Shown: one piece after another, positions 24,204-37,400 of the stretch
How the letters are laid out: every line of letters starts with the position of its first letter
How positions within the stretch are numbered: position 1 is the stretch's first letter
Source of the DNA: Apostichopus japonicus
Taxonomy: Eukaryota; Echinodermata; Holothuroidea; Aspidochirotida; Stichopodidae
DNA: 64,000 nt
Direction: 5' to 3'
Assembly: GCF_037975245.1 (NCBI RefSeq)
Contig: NC_092577.1
Coordinates: 9,829,013-9,893,012 of the forward strand
Position numbers and translations under genes: made by a program
Notes under the pieces: generated by a model
The model's database searches: none
The model's input: only the letters and a program-made list of their open reading frames with translations
Told to the model about the DNA's origin: nothing

Positions 24204-27200
24204 TTTATCAAATGAGTTACTCCATTTAGGATGTTCCTTCCTGACGAATGCGCCGATACCCTCTTGTCCGTCTTTAAGGCTTAGATTATCCACCATGACT
24301 TGACCAGCTTCTCTGCAAAAAAGACAAAAACAAAATATAAGAGGGGAAATGTAATCCAAAAAAGCTGCCTTGTGCCACAAAAATTTAAGAATAAAATAAT
24401 AATCATAATAATAATCATAATAATAAGAATAAAATAATCATAAAAATAATAATAATCATAATCATAATCATAATAATACCAAAATAAGAATACCAAAATA
24501 ACAATAAATAATGATAATAATAATTATATTAAGAATAATAAGAATTATACTACAAAGAATAACAACAATAACAACAACAGCAACAATATTAATAATAATT
24601 TTGTGGCAAAAAAACAATTTAACGAAAGCTAGCCTCCATCATCCTAGGTTATCAATCAGTTTTCCTTTCAGTTTTCTTGTCTGGGCCTGGAGTTATATTA
24701 CCAAATCTAGTTGAAATGTGTTTTGAAATTATTATCTTGTCAATACTGTTGTTAGCCTTTTGAGCTAAGGAAATTGAAGGGGAGGGGGGAGGGGAAATGA
24801 AGTGGGTGAAGGAGAAGTAAAAAGGGGGAGGGTGGAGGGGTTTCTACCTTGGATTGCCATGCATAAACATGGCTAATAGGATATGCAGAGACAAAGGATA
24901 CACATTGTTATTAATTGATTTTTTTTGGGGGGGGGGGGAGAGGGATCTTTTACTTGACACATTTTTCTAAACTTATATCAATACACAAAACCCAAAGTTC
25001 ATTTTGATTCCATCCCATCTCGAAGCATTCAACATAGAAAATGAAAGCGGGACTTCTACACATATCAGTTATCATTCCAACAGACAACGATCCATTAGAA
25101 CCTGCAAGTTCCACCTTCCTAACCACCGGTAGAGTTCCAGATTTAAGCTCCCTTGAAACTGCTAAAATTATTCAGTCCCTAAAGTACTCTTATATCATAG
25201 GAATTGAGCCTAGTAGAATACTGTTAAGGACTTAAAAAATAAAGCCTTCAATTTAAAAAATATAGTAGTCAAAGAGAAGAAGGTACTTTGATGAGAAAAG
25301 ATAAAGAAAAAGACTCTTTTTAGTTTTGAATATAAGTGACTAAATTATTGGACAGTTTGGCAAATTTGAGTGCAATTCTGACGTCCTTCGGTAATGCCAA
25401 CAACAGAAAAGAAAAAAAAGAAACAAAAAAAATGAAGCAATTTGAAAAGTTAATTCGAATTTTCATCCATTTTCAAATCAGCTTTTTCTGATGAATCACT
25501 CCATTTCAAGGGTGGAGTCGTGAGATTATGACTAATTTTCCCGATTTGTGTCAAAGTCATTCTTTGAGTCATGTCATTCTGGAAAGTGGAACAATGTCAC
25601 TCAACTCCCTTTCATCATCATTTGTATATACCCAGTTTCAGGGGGGTAGGAGCCGGGGGGAACTGGGGCACGTGCCCCCCTCTTTTTTTCAAAATATCAA
25701 ATTTGCCCTACTGGCAAATAAAATGTGCACCTTTGATGAAGAACTGTCTTTTGGATATCTTAAGCCTTTGTTAATTTTACTATTTTATTTTAATTATTTA
25801 TTTCTTATTCTGTACGTGCTATGTTTAAAATGGCATCCCATATCTTTTTGTAGCACGGTTAACAATAAACAATCTCAATAAATACTATTGATAGCATACT
25901 TACACATCTTATATGTTTAAGTGATATGGCCGGTGTGTATCGGTTTATAGCATTGGAAGCTTCCTACCACCTGCCCAGTTTGTATTCTTTTGCTTATCAG
26001 TGTCAACAAAGGAGTTTAATTCCATAACGAAAACAAGATTTTCATTAAGTTTTTTTTTACAGGTGCGAAAAAGTTTTGTAAAATGGAAAACCTTGGTGCT
26101 ACATTCTTAAATATTTATTGATAATAAACGGGTTACAGAAAGTGAACAAAATAACTCAATTTTGTTGTTACTTTTGCCTCTATTTTAATCACGACGGACT
26201 CAACCAATATCTTTAAGGGGATAAATAACTAGACCAACGGACTCGACTAACGACCCTAAGGGGATAAATAATGTGACCAGTGGACTCAACCAATGTCCTT
26301 AAGGGGATATATAACTTGACCAACTGACTCGACCAATGTCCTTAAGGGGATAAATAACGTGACCTTCGGACTGAACCAAAGTCCTTAAGGGGATAAGTAA
26401 CAGACCGACGGACTCAACCAATGTCCTTAAGGGGATTATAAAGCGACCGACGGACTCGACCAAAGTCCTTAAGGGGATAAATAACGTGACCTACAGACTC
26501 AACCAATTTCCTATAAGGGGATAAGTAAGTAATGGACGGACTCAACCAATGTCCTCAAGGGGATAAGTAACAGACCGACGGACTCAACCAATGTCCTCAA
26601 GGGAATAAGTAACATGACAATCGGACTCTACCAATGTCCTTAAGGGGATAAATAACGTGACCAACAGACTCAACCAATGTCCTTAAGGGGATAAATAACG
26701 TGACCAACAGACCAACAGATCGGGTAAATACTCGGGCGAGCACTCCAACTGACCCCTCCCACTAGCACAATTTCGATCTCTGATTTTCACTAGCCTCTCA
26801 CCTGTAAGCTTCTCTTCTGGATTTACCCATCTGGCTGTTAAAACAGGATTTACCTAAGGAGATCACAGAGCTGCTGTACTGGCAAATCTTCTCCGCTAGT
26901 TTCTGAGTCTGCGAAAAAAAAGACGAGAAATTTTAAACGACTGTTTTAGCAACCGAAATGTTGGACTTAAATGTGGACTTAAAATGGGAAGCAAACCCGA
27001 TTATTATAATTGCTGTACGTTAATGAGGTCGTTGCCATGGAACAACCTGATGACACTTGATTTTTTATCTCTATGAAAAACAAAAGGGTTCATGTACTCA
27101 GTTTGATGAATCCAGATACCAAATACGAAATTAATCCATTTATCAACATAGACACACATACACACACATCATTACCATTGCAATGGAGTCCTTTTGCCTT

Positions 27201-30200
27201 CAGCAATGAATCAGTAAATGACTTAGATTAATATTAATATTTTGTTGGGGGGAGGCATGGGGGAAGGTTAAGATGAATAATATCACATACCTCTTCTTCT
27301 AATTGTTCATGTGGTACAACTTTACTGACCAACCCATGTTGAAGGGCAGCTGCAAAAACAAATGCAAAACAAATTGGTATCATTGCAAAAAAAAACAGTT
27401 TTTACATATTTTCTCAGAAGTTTTCAAGAAAGACTGTGGAACTGTTCCTAACTGAGTCACAAAGCATTGACCAATATTCTTACCTCAGATCATAAGATGC
27501 TCACGTGAAATTAATTCGAAATATCTCTTAATAAAAGATATGACACAGAAACACACAGAAGCATAATTTTGTCAGAATTTGACTAAAACTAGAAAAAAGA
27601 TTAATTTTGCAGTTATTCATGAAACTGATAGATTAAATTTGTCATTGCTGTAGGAAAATACATTCTTTCAAATTTAAAAAAAAAAAAAAATTGTTGAGAG
27701 TTATGCAGAAAAGTGAATTACAGGATTATCATGTTAAATACTTGACATATTTGTGTAGTCAGTCCATCATCATAACTTGGATGGATTCTATCACAGTTGA
27801 TTCGAATCCTACTCGCCCTTGAGGATTTGTACTAAAGGACTTTTGAGAAATCTAGAAAGGGAGATTAATGCTAGATTAACTAATCCTACTCACCCTTAGA
27901 GCCTGGTACTCATACCAAAATATCTGTTATAGAACTGTTGACTCAATACTAGATTGATGAACTGCGGTTATGATACACACGAACATAGACACTCAACCTG
28001 TATTTAAATGAGTTTTTCAAATTTAATTGACTGAACTCAGAACTTCAGTATACAAGGCAAGGAAGAGAAAGTGACCAATTTTTTTTTTTTTTTTTTTAAC
28101 AAGCGTATCTTCTGCAATAAAGACAACCACATGAAAAGTTTCAAATAACATTCCACTTGTACCAATTTTAACTTTAGTCACTTGGTTAAAATTGATAATT
28201 TAAACCACCCGGTTGGTTTTTATTACCCTTGCCCCTATTTTGCTGTTAAACAGGGATTGTTACCAATTAAGGGCTGGATAGTTTTGTTGGTAGAGCACAG
28301 GGATTTGTAATTTTATTTCTTTGAATCCTCTTATTAGCCCAATATTGCTTTGCACAGTTTCCAATTGTTTATATTTTTTTCAGTCAGTTGCCTATTGCTG
28401 ATTTGGCTCTGAGATCCAGATACAGCAAGTCCAACTTCTTTGGTATGGTGGTCCTGAAGGGCCAGACGAGTTGTAGACTTACTGTGCTAGTATAACACAA
28501 CAGCTCATCCAAATTGCGATATTTTTGACTTGTTGACAAGTTTTAATTTTTTCTTACTTTATTTTTCTTATTTTTTTAATTTTTATTATTATTATTATTT
28601 TTTTTATTATAATTTTTTTTAAATATTTACCTTGTGCAGTGATTGGTTCTCCTGTAAACAGCATTTCCATGGCGATCTTTCGAGGCACAGCTCTCCCTAA
28701 GGCAACTCCAGGGGTGGAACAAAATAGTCCGACGTTGACTCTGGTAATGAGGGAGAAAATTGTAAAATATCAGATTGTTTGATATGTCAGCGAGAACCAT
28801 ACCATCAACAATTTCAGGCTACAATTTATTCATTTCCAATTAATTTATTAATTAATTAATATTCAATCTTTAATGTAAGATGACCATTTCCTACTTACTG
28901 ATATATGCATATTGAAGAGGAGTTTACTCGATGAAACAAACCTTCATAAAGTGTGTGTCTTATCTAATGTAACATTATGTACTTGGCAAGCAGATTAATT
29001 TTTGAACTTAGAGACCAGATTAGGGGGTGGCAAACTTTCCTAATGGTAAGAATACTAGAATTTCCTCATCTGGGTAGCACCTACAAAACAATGTTAGCAA
29101 ATTTAAATACTTTCCTATTGGAAGCAAAAAACATTTCAATGGGTAAACAAAATCATTCAAAGGGTAACAAAATATTTTCCATCTCAGTTGGCAAACTTGC
29201 CTCAATGGTAGCATACTGACCGAGGTGCAGATAAATTACCCTGGGGTAGCATAATTACCATAGGGATATAGAAAACTTACCCAGGGATAAATAATTTACA
29301 GAGGGTTAGTAAACTTACCTTCAGAGTGGAAGTAAATTTTATGAAGGGATAGCAAATTTACATAGTGGTAGCAAATTTACTCATGGGTAACAAACTTACC
29401 CAGGGGTAGACAACTTTCCTCAGGGGTAGACAACTTTCCCCAGGGGTAACAAACTTACCCAGGGATAGACAACTTTCCCCAGGGGTAGACAACTTACCCA
29501 GGGGTAGACAAACTTACCCAGGGGTAGACAACTTTCCCCAGGGGTAACAAACTTCCCCAGGGATAGACAACTTTCCCCAGGGGTAGACAACTTACCCCAG
29601 GGGTAGACAACTTACCCAGGGGTAGACAACTTACCCAGGGGTAACAGACTTACCCATAGGTAGACAACTTACCCCAGGGGTAAAAAATTACCCATGGGGT
29701 AGTAAACTTACCCAGGGGTAGCAAATCTAGATTTCTCTGATACCACTGCTATGTCACAGCTGGCTACCAGCTGGCAACCTGCTGCAGTAGCCAATCCTAT
29801 AAAGAAACATTAAATTTAAAACAAACATCACTTTTTTTCTTCTTTTTTGTCATTTGATATGTTTGTAAGTGATGATCTCAAAACCTGTGTGGTTACTAGT
29901 TTGAACCATGCATTACCCAAAGCCTCCTTTGCTCTATTCAAATTCTTCTTCATGATTCCCCAGTCACCTTTCCGTGTGCATTAAACAATAATGAAATTAT
30001 CTTCTTATTCTCTCTTATACCTCTAAACATGTAATACATACCCAAAAAATCTATTCTTGCCCTAACGAATTAGCCAAAAAGAAAGCGAAAAAAAGGAACA
30101 GGCCTGCACCAAATTGACAGCAGATGCCCCTACAAGTAAGACTCTGGGCTCAAGACATAACAGTGATCATTGACTGATGTTGTTAAAACACCAGTGTTAA

Positions 30201-33200
30201 TTAATTTGTGACTGATGGTAAAGGGAACAGTTTTTAATTATATATGGTATATATGATGTACGATATTATCATTCATTTCCTACATTACATTTTGAGATAG
30301 CAAACAAACATCTTGAATATGAGATGCATCATACTTAAAAGTGACTCAGAATAGATATGATGTCAGAAATAGTGCTTCAAATTGGAATACAACACAACAA
30401 GCCATGCCATACCAAACCATGCCATACTATACCATACCTCACCATAAAATACCATACCATACCATACCTCACCATAAAATACCATACAATACTATACTAT
30501 ACTATACCATACCATACCATTCAATACCATACCATATTATACCATACCATACTACACCATACTAAACCATAAAATACCATACCATAATGTATCTAACCAT
30601 AAAATACCATACAATACTATACTACACTATACTATACCATACCAGTCAATACCATACCATACCATATTATACCATATCATACCATACCATATTATACCAT
30701 ACCATACCATACTAAACCATACCATACCACATAACACCATACCATACCATACCATACAATAATAAACATTAAAATACAACACATTAAAATACAATTCACC
30801 ACACTACAGCACACTTCACTACACCACACTACACCTCACTACAAAACTATATTTTTCTACTGTGAGCTTTTAATCAGCTGACTTACCTGCTACCTGAGCA
30901 ATAACTGGAACTGGCATATCTTGTACCAATAGCATGACATCAGTACAAGCATCAAAGATCTCTGTGTGGTACGATCTCCCCGTTTCACTGGTCTGCTCAA
31001 AATACAACAAAAAAAGACAATTTGAGACTGTTTATACCAACCCCATGATTGTTTTTCATAGCCACTGTGCGGTAGGGTGGTATGTGGTGAAACTTCACAT
31101 GTTCCCGAAATATTGAACATTGTATTTAAAGGCTTTGAAGACTCGCCCCAAACCGTGTGCCACGCTCTGAAAAAGTTAACTTTCCGTTGCTTGCAAGTGA
31201 ACTTTACTTCTTGTCGCTACAAAATGCAGACAGTAATGCAACGTGATACCTTGTTATCTTTTATCTAGACCTGAGATGTCCATCGCTGCTATGTACACTG
31301 TGTTGTAGGTATTGACCGTAGCTGTATGTACTGACTGTACACTAGTGTCTTATTACCGACGGTAGCAAGCTGTGCGTGTATTTTCTGGGATCGATAGTGG
31401 TGTCTAACACTTCTGTTACACCTCATTCGGAACTAGCTCAGATTACCGGCATCATACGTTTCTTTTTGCGCGAGTCTTCACACCCTTTAACACATGTTGC
31501 TGCACTGGTAGAAATTCTTCCCTGCCTTTGAGTGTCAGATTGCAAACAATATTTTGATTGAGAATTTTTAATCCACACAGCCTTGAATAAAAATGGTCAA
31601 ACAGCCTTGAATAACACCAAAAGGCCAAACAAAAATTTATATAGCTGAAACAAGGAAAACATTAACCTTATACTGTGACAACTTCCACCCATGGGCCAAT
31701 TTTAAGGTACATTTCTCTTTGCTTTTATCAAACGGTTTGGATTGATACCTAAATCAGGTACAAATCTCATTCTCGTGGAATCTGTTCGAAACATTGAACC
31801 TTCATGTATCTGAATTATAAAACTATAAACAAATACACCACTGAGCCAAAATCAGAGAGATTGTCAATGTTACCACTGACCTTCCAAAGAACATCTGTAC
31901 TCTTAGCATTTTGAAATTAAATCAGACCTACCTAGCAACTCTTCAACAAAATAAAGGTTTTTTAAAAGGTTGTAAATGAAGAAATTTTTAAAGGCTTCAA
32001 ACATGAAAAAAATAAATATATATAGAGCTGTTTTTCAAAGGTTTTAAAGATTTTGCTGGGAAGTCTGAAAAGTCTTAATTAAATGTATACCAGTCATACA
32101 GTTAGCCTCTGAATAACATCCTGCTAGGATCAAAATATCAGGCACTCTAACTTTTATTTTTTTGAATTTTTAACTTTACATTTTCTGTATAGGAAATTAT
32201 ATTAACCTAAACAGGTTTTTTTTTTTTTTTTGACAGTAGATAAGCAGTTTGCTAATAGTTTTCTGACCATTATACTTTATCAGATATGTGCTTCCACCAG
32301 GAGGTCCCCTTCTCTTTAGTGGTTGAGTATTCATTACCACCAGATTGTGGCAAATCTAAGGGAATTTGCAGCCATAACGTACCAGTTCTTTAAGATCATG
32401 TCCAGCACAAAAGACTGGACCTTCCCCCGATATGATGATTATTCTGACCTCTTCTTCATCTCCAGCAGTTTCCTTCAGTAAGTCATTCTTCAAGGAATGC
32501 AACATGGCCAAAGATAGAGCATTTCTGAGACAGGAGCAAAACAACGGTTAGAAACCAAAAGAAAAGGAACAATTTGCTGTCGTTATTTTTTATGTTTTAT
32601 CAACCGTGACGAGACTATATGGATGTATCAGAAAGAAAATACAAACTTGCAAATCCAAACTTTACCAATGTGTAAGCCTGGCCTTACCAAAAATATCATA
32701 CGGATATTGAATAATTTATCTAGTAACACAGTGCAAAAATGCAATACACAATGGTCAAGATGATATATATGTACTGGTCAGTGTATAGATTTATAGCGGT
32801 TATCTACACAGGAACTATAGTATTTCAAAGAAAGAATTAAACATTTAGAAAATGCTACGAAAAAATTTGACAGTTAATTATTCCCTGACCGATATAAATA
32901 TTGTGTGAGCATTTCATGCTTTAAATAGAGTGAGATGTTCTCCTCGTTATTCTTGTTTAATAACATTTTACACAGTTATTAAACTATAGTAGATATACAC
33001 ATCATCATACATACATACTGTACATACACACACACATACATATATGAAACTGACAAGAATCTTAGAGATATTTTGAAGATGATAAAGTCTTTTATAAACC
33101 AGTTACTTAACAGACTATTTTACTTCAAGTCAAGTGAGAGACGAGTAAATGTTCCAGAAATGTAAACAATGTGGTGTAAATTAAATAACAGCATACAACC

Positions 33201-34422
33201 CAGGATCGAAACGTCAGGCCAACTTACTTTTATACATTCTATTACACAGGCTCTCTAGTGGATAAGCAGTTTGCTAACAGTTTTATTTTATTTTGATCCT
33301 CATTATTCTTGTTTAATAAAAGTCCTTTATAAACCAACTACTTTACTTCAAGTCGAGTGAAAGACGAGTCAACTTTCCAGAAATTTCAACGATGTGGTGA
33401 AAATTAAATAACAGAATACAACCCAGCTGTACAGTAAATGTTGCACATGGTTGTATCCTTCAATCACCATGACCAACCACGTAATTAACATAAATAAATA
33501 TTCCCAAGTTTTTGGACAGTCCTCAAGCAAACCAACATAAGTTGAGATGTGTTTGATTGAATGTGACCTACTGTACTTGAATCGGGAAACCTTCTCTTGC
33601 TATACAGAAAGGTGAAATCACACTTTGTGGTCTGTGATATCAGGTGGGTTACATATATAAATGTTCTTCACAAGCTTTAGGTTATTGGCTATGATAATCG
33701 TCCTTTTGATTTATCCTTAAAACCTGATACGTTTGGAATATTTGTCTTATAGCTGTCACTGTTCTCTGTCCTTAGAATCCTCCAAATTTATTTAATAATC
33801 ATAATAATAATAATAATAGGGATTTATAATGCGCACATATCCGCCCTGCGGGGTGCTCAAGGCGCAAAAAACAAAAGGTATGGTAAAAGAACAGAAAAAC
33901 TTAAATTAAAGCTAAATCACTGAAAGCTCTTCTTTTTTTAAGAAATATCATTTTCCTCTGTGGATAAATGATTGAAATATCATAACAAAAAGTATTAACA
34001 AAAAACAAGACAATTTCAGCTCTAATGGCATTATTCACTTTACTTTTGCCAGATGAATAATTTACAATATATCAACAAACTTTCATATCATGACAACAAC
34101 AAAATGTTAGGATGTGGTCTTGACCTACAATAAAAGATACAGGCAATTTTATTCAGCAATTTGGTTTCTTAAAGCAGTTATCTTCAAGTACCAGAAGAAG
34201 CCTTTAACGCTCAAATATTATCAGATTATAGTAACACGTCGAGTTCAACACAAAAAAACTGTAGCTTTATCGAAAGAATGCGTAAATTGTGTTATCACAC
34301 ATAAAACATACTGTAAGTTTTTCTTTTGTCATTGTTTAGTATTATTCTGTATTATTTGTATCATTTATAATTGTCAATTGCGCCATGAACATTCTTTGAG
34401 TGGTGTGTGCGCATTATAAGTT

Positions 34423-34453
<31 letters not shown>

Positions 34454-37400
34454 GTAGTATGTACAGTACCTTTTCTTGGGATCGTTTAGGTGGATTCTTC
34501 TGACCCCATCCTTTTGTGTCATCAACGTGTACTGTTTAGTTGCATTTGCAGCTGGTGCTGAAAGATTTCTGGTCTGATGAAAGCAGTTAACTGTCTTCGC
34601 CAAATTCTGTCAAATCATAGAGAAATATAAAATACATAATTCATTTCATTTTTCATTTATTTATACAGCCGATGTAAATAAATATCACACATCGAAAAAT
34701 CATAACCTTCCTCCTGCTCCGAAAAAAATATGAGTGAGAAATTTATCAAAACTATGTAAAGATATGCGGGAACAAAAATGTATTGAGACATCTAAAGAGT
34801 GAAACAAATATTAACATATAAATGTATGTAAAAATATGTAGGAAATGGCGGTAAAGTGTCAAAATTGTGCAAAACTAAAAATAGGAATATAAAAAAATAT
34901 AGACAGAACATACAGATAACCTGTTATGACGAAATTAAATAATTTCACAGCAGGAGCTGGATACTGTACTGTACAAAAAGCGAACCAAAAAAAAATGGAC
35001 GTCGGCAAAAATCTTTCTGATCAATGCTCAATGCCAAAATTTGGGAATTATTTCTGTAGTTGGCGAGAAAATCCAACATGGTTTCGGATTTTTGACTGAA
35101 ATTTGTTATCTAGACACTACTAGTAGTAAAAGAATGATTTTAAATGAACTTCTGACAAGTAAGGAAGCACTTAGAAGAATGAAAGGGTCTGAACGACTTA
35201 AACAGGTTAGTTGCAAGTTGCTTGCCGATAATTAATATAGAAATATTTCCTCATAAAATATCAGATACGGTTTGGCCTAGCTATACAATGATTTCAATTC
35301 CTGGAACTGAAATTTTACTGTAAAATTTTGGAAGATGAAAATAACAGAAGCTTGTCTAATTTCTCTAGTTGTGTAGCCAGTGAATGTGGCCCAAAATTCA
35401 TAAATGACCACACTAAATCATGGTATTCATAACAACTGTATATAAAGTAATCACATTATTTACAGTCATTCTGTCAATTGAGTACTGGTGTTTTTGAAGT
35501 TACGTGCATCACTTCAATCGCAAGAAATGGTGTCAGTTTCTTGGTTTACATGTTGTAGAGACCGAGGAGGATCGGACACAGGAATTAACACAGAGAAGAC
35601 TACAGATCTGCAGTTCTGCCTGAATCTATTCTAGCCTGCATGTAGTTTACTTTAGTATAAACAAAAACAAGGATCAGGAGGGACACTCAAGTCCCCATCA
35701 AGGTCCCTATAGGAGAGAATAAAACTGAAGACACAATGCTTAAAAGTGCTTGTCCAAAGCATTCTTAAACCCATTCACACTACTTGCAAGTACAACTTTT
35801 TCAGGCAAACCATTCCACTCATTCAAAACCCTATTAGAAAAAAAGTTATGCCAAATATTAATCCTACTTTGTAACTTCTGGAGTTTAAGACAATGACCTC
35901 TGGTACAACTACTTCTGGAAATCCAGGAACACAACATCTATGTACTGACTTCTGCCTATTGAGTGAGCTTGTTACATCTTCCATAAACTCAAGGATATTA
36001 GTGAGAAGAGACCTATTTTGAAAAAGCCATGTTGAGACTCTCTGATCAAAGACTGACTGCTGAAGTGACTGACCATAGACTTTTTAACAATATACTCCAG
36101 GACCTCCCAAACAACACTAGTGAGACTAACAGGGCTAAGACTTATCACCCATCTTGAAAATTGGGGTAATATTAGCACATCTACAGTCCTGAGGAACATA
36201 ACCTTCATTCATAAATTTACTAATTTTACCAATGAGAGTGGAACGCAAAAGATGATGTGCAAAAGTCTTCAAAAAATACGGATGGATTGCATCGGGCACA
36301 GGAGCTTTAGAAACATAGAAAATAAGACCATATTCAGATTAGGACCATCACTTTCCCCCTGAAAATCTGAAATACTACTCATATCTTCCCTTGTAAAAAC
36401 CAACACAAAATAGTTGTTCAAATGATCTGCAAGATCCTGACTATCAGTAACTATATTTTCTGCATGTGGTGCCCTACGAGAAACAACCACATCTTTAACT
36501 TTCTGCTTTGACCTGACATAAGAAAAGAAGGCTTTTGTGTTATACTTAATATTTAAGGCAATGTTATTTTCGAAATTCAGAGACTAAGCGTTCTACCCTT
36601 CAGTTGATGAATTTTGAACCACAAGAGATTCAGAATTAGTCAACTTCCACATTCAATGTGTTTGCCTCGAACTTTCTTATTCATCCATCAAGCCTCAAGG
36701 CATACTGCTTTTACGACGACTATTCTTCAAGGGAACATGATTTTCCACAATAACGTTAAACTTATCAGCTAAACAGATCCAAGACTGAGAAGCACCTATG
36801 TCTCTAAACAAATTTATCGATCCCAGAAAATACACACACAGCTTGCTACCGTCTGTAATTAGACACTAGTGTACAGTCAGTACATACAGCTGCTGTTAAT
36901 ACCCACAGCACTGTGTATAAACGATACAGCGATGGACATCTCAGGTCCAGCTACTGTAAAGATAACAAGGTATCGCATTTCATTACTGTCTGCATTTTGT
37001 AGCGACACAAACAAATTAGTCACTTGCAAGCAACAGAAAGTTAACTTTTTCACATGGCCGCACACGGTTTAGGGCGAGTCTTCAATGCCTTTAAGGGAAG
37101 TGAGCAGCAAGCAGTCAGCAGAAACTTTAAGCAAGGTGTTTCTTTGTTTCCTCTGAACAGGGTAAAACACAAATTTCGGGTGTTACTAAAACGAATGACA
37201 ATTGCGTTACACATAACGAATGACAATATGTTGTACACACTAAAAAATCGCGTTAACTAAAACGAATGACAGTAATGATAGCACAGTACATTTGCTTCAA
37301 CTGGATATCACAGTTCAGACTTCGTGGGTATCTAGATCTAGTATAGTACGGACAAGATAAAAACGCATCTTATAGCAAGCGAAATTGTAAATTTAACGTC

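Noticed and set aside
26190-26713. CRISPR-like array
   Set aside because: Units are head-to-tail without unique spacers, in a eukaryotic intron; it is a minisatellite.
26847-26855. A donor (gtaaat) inside ECHDC3 exon 8 after ISL, with a separate 33-nt exon downstream
   Set aside because: Using it breaks the phase to the last exon. Reading through gives [17 protein letters not shown], which aligns with the family and closes the frame.
30341-30572. Open frames rich in Tyr/His/Pro at the CCATA array
   Set aside because: Translation of the pentanucleotide microsatellite.
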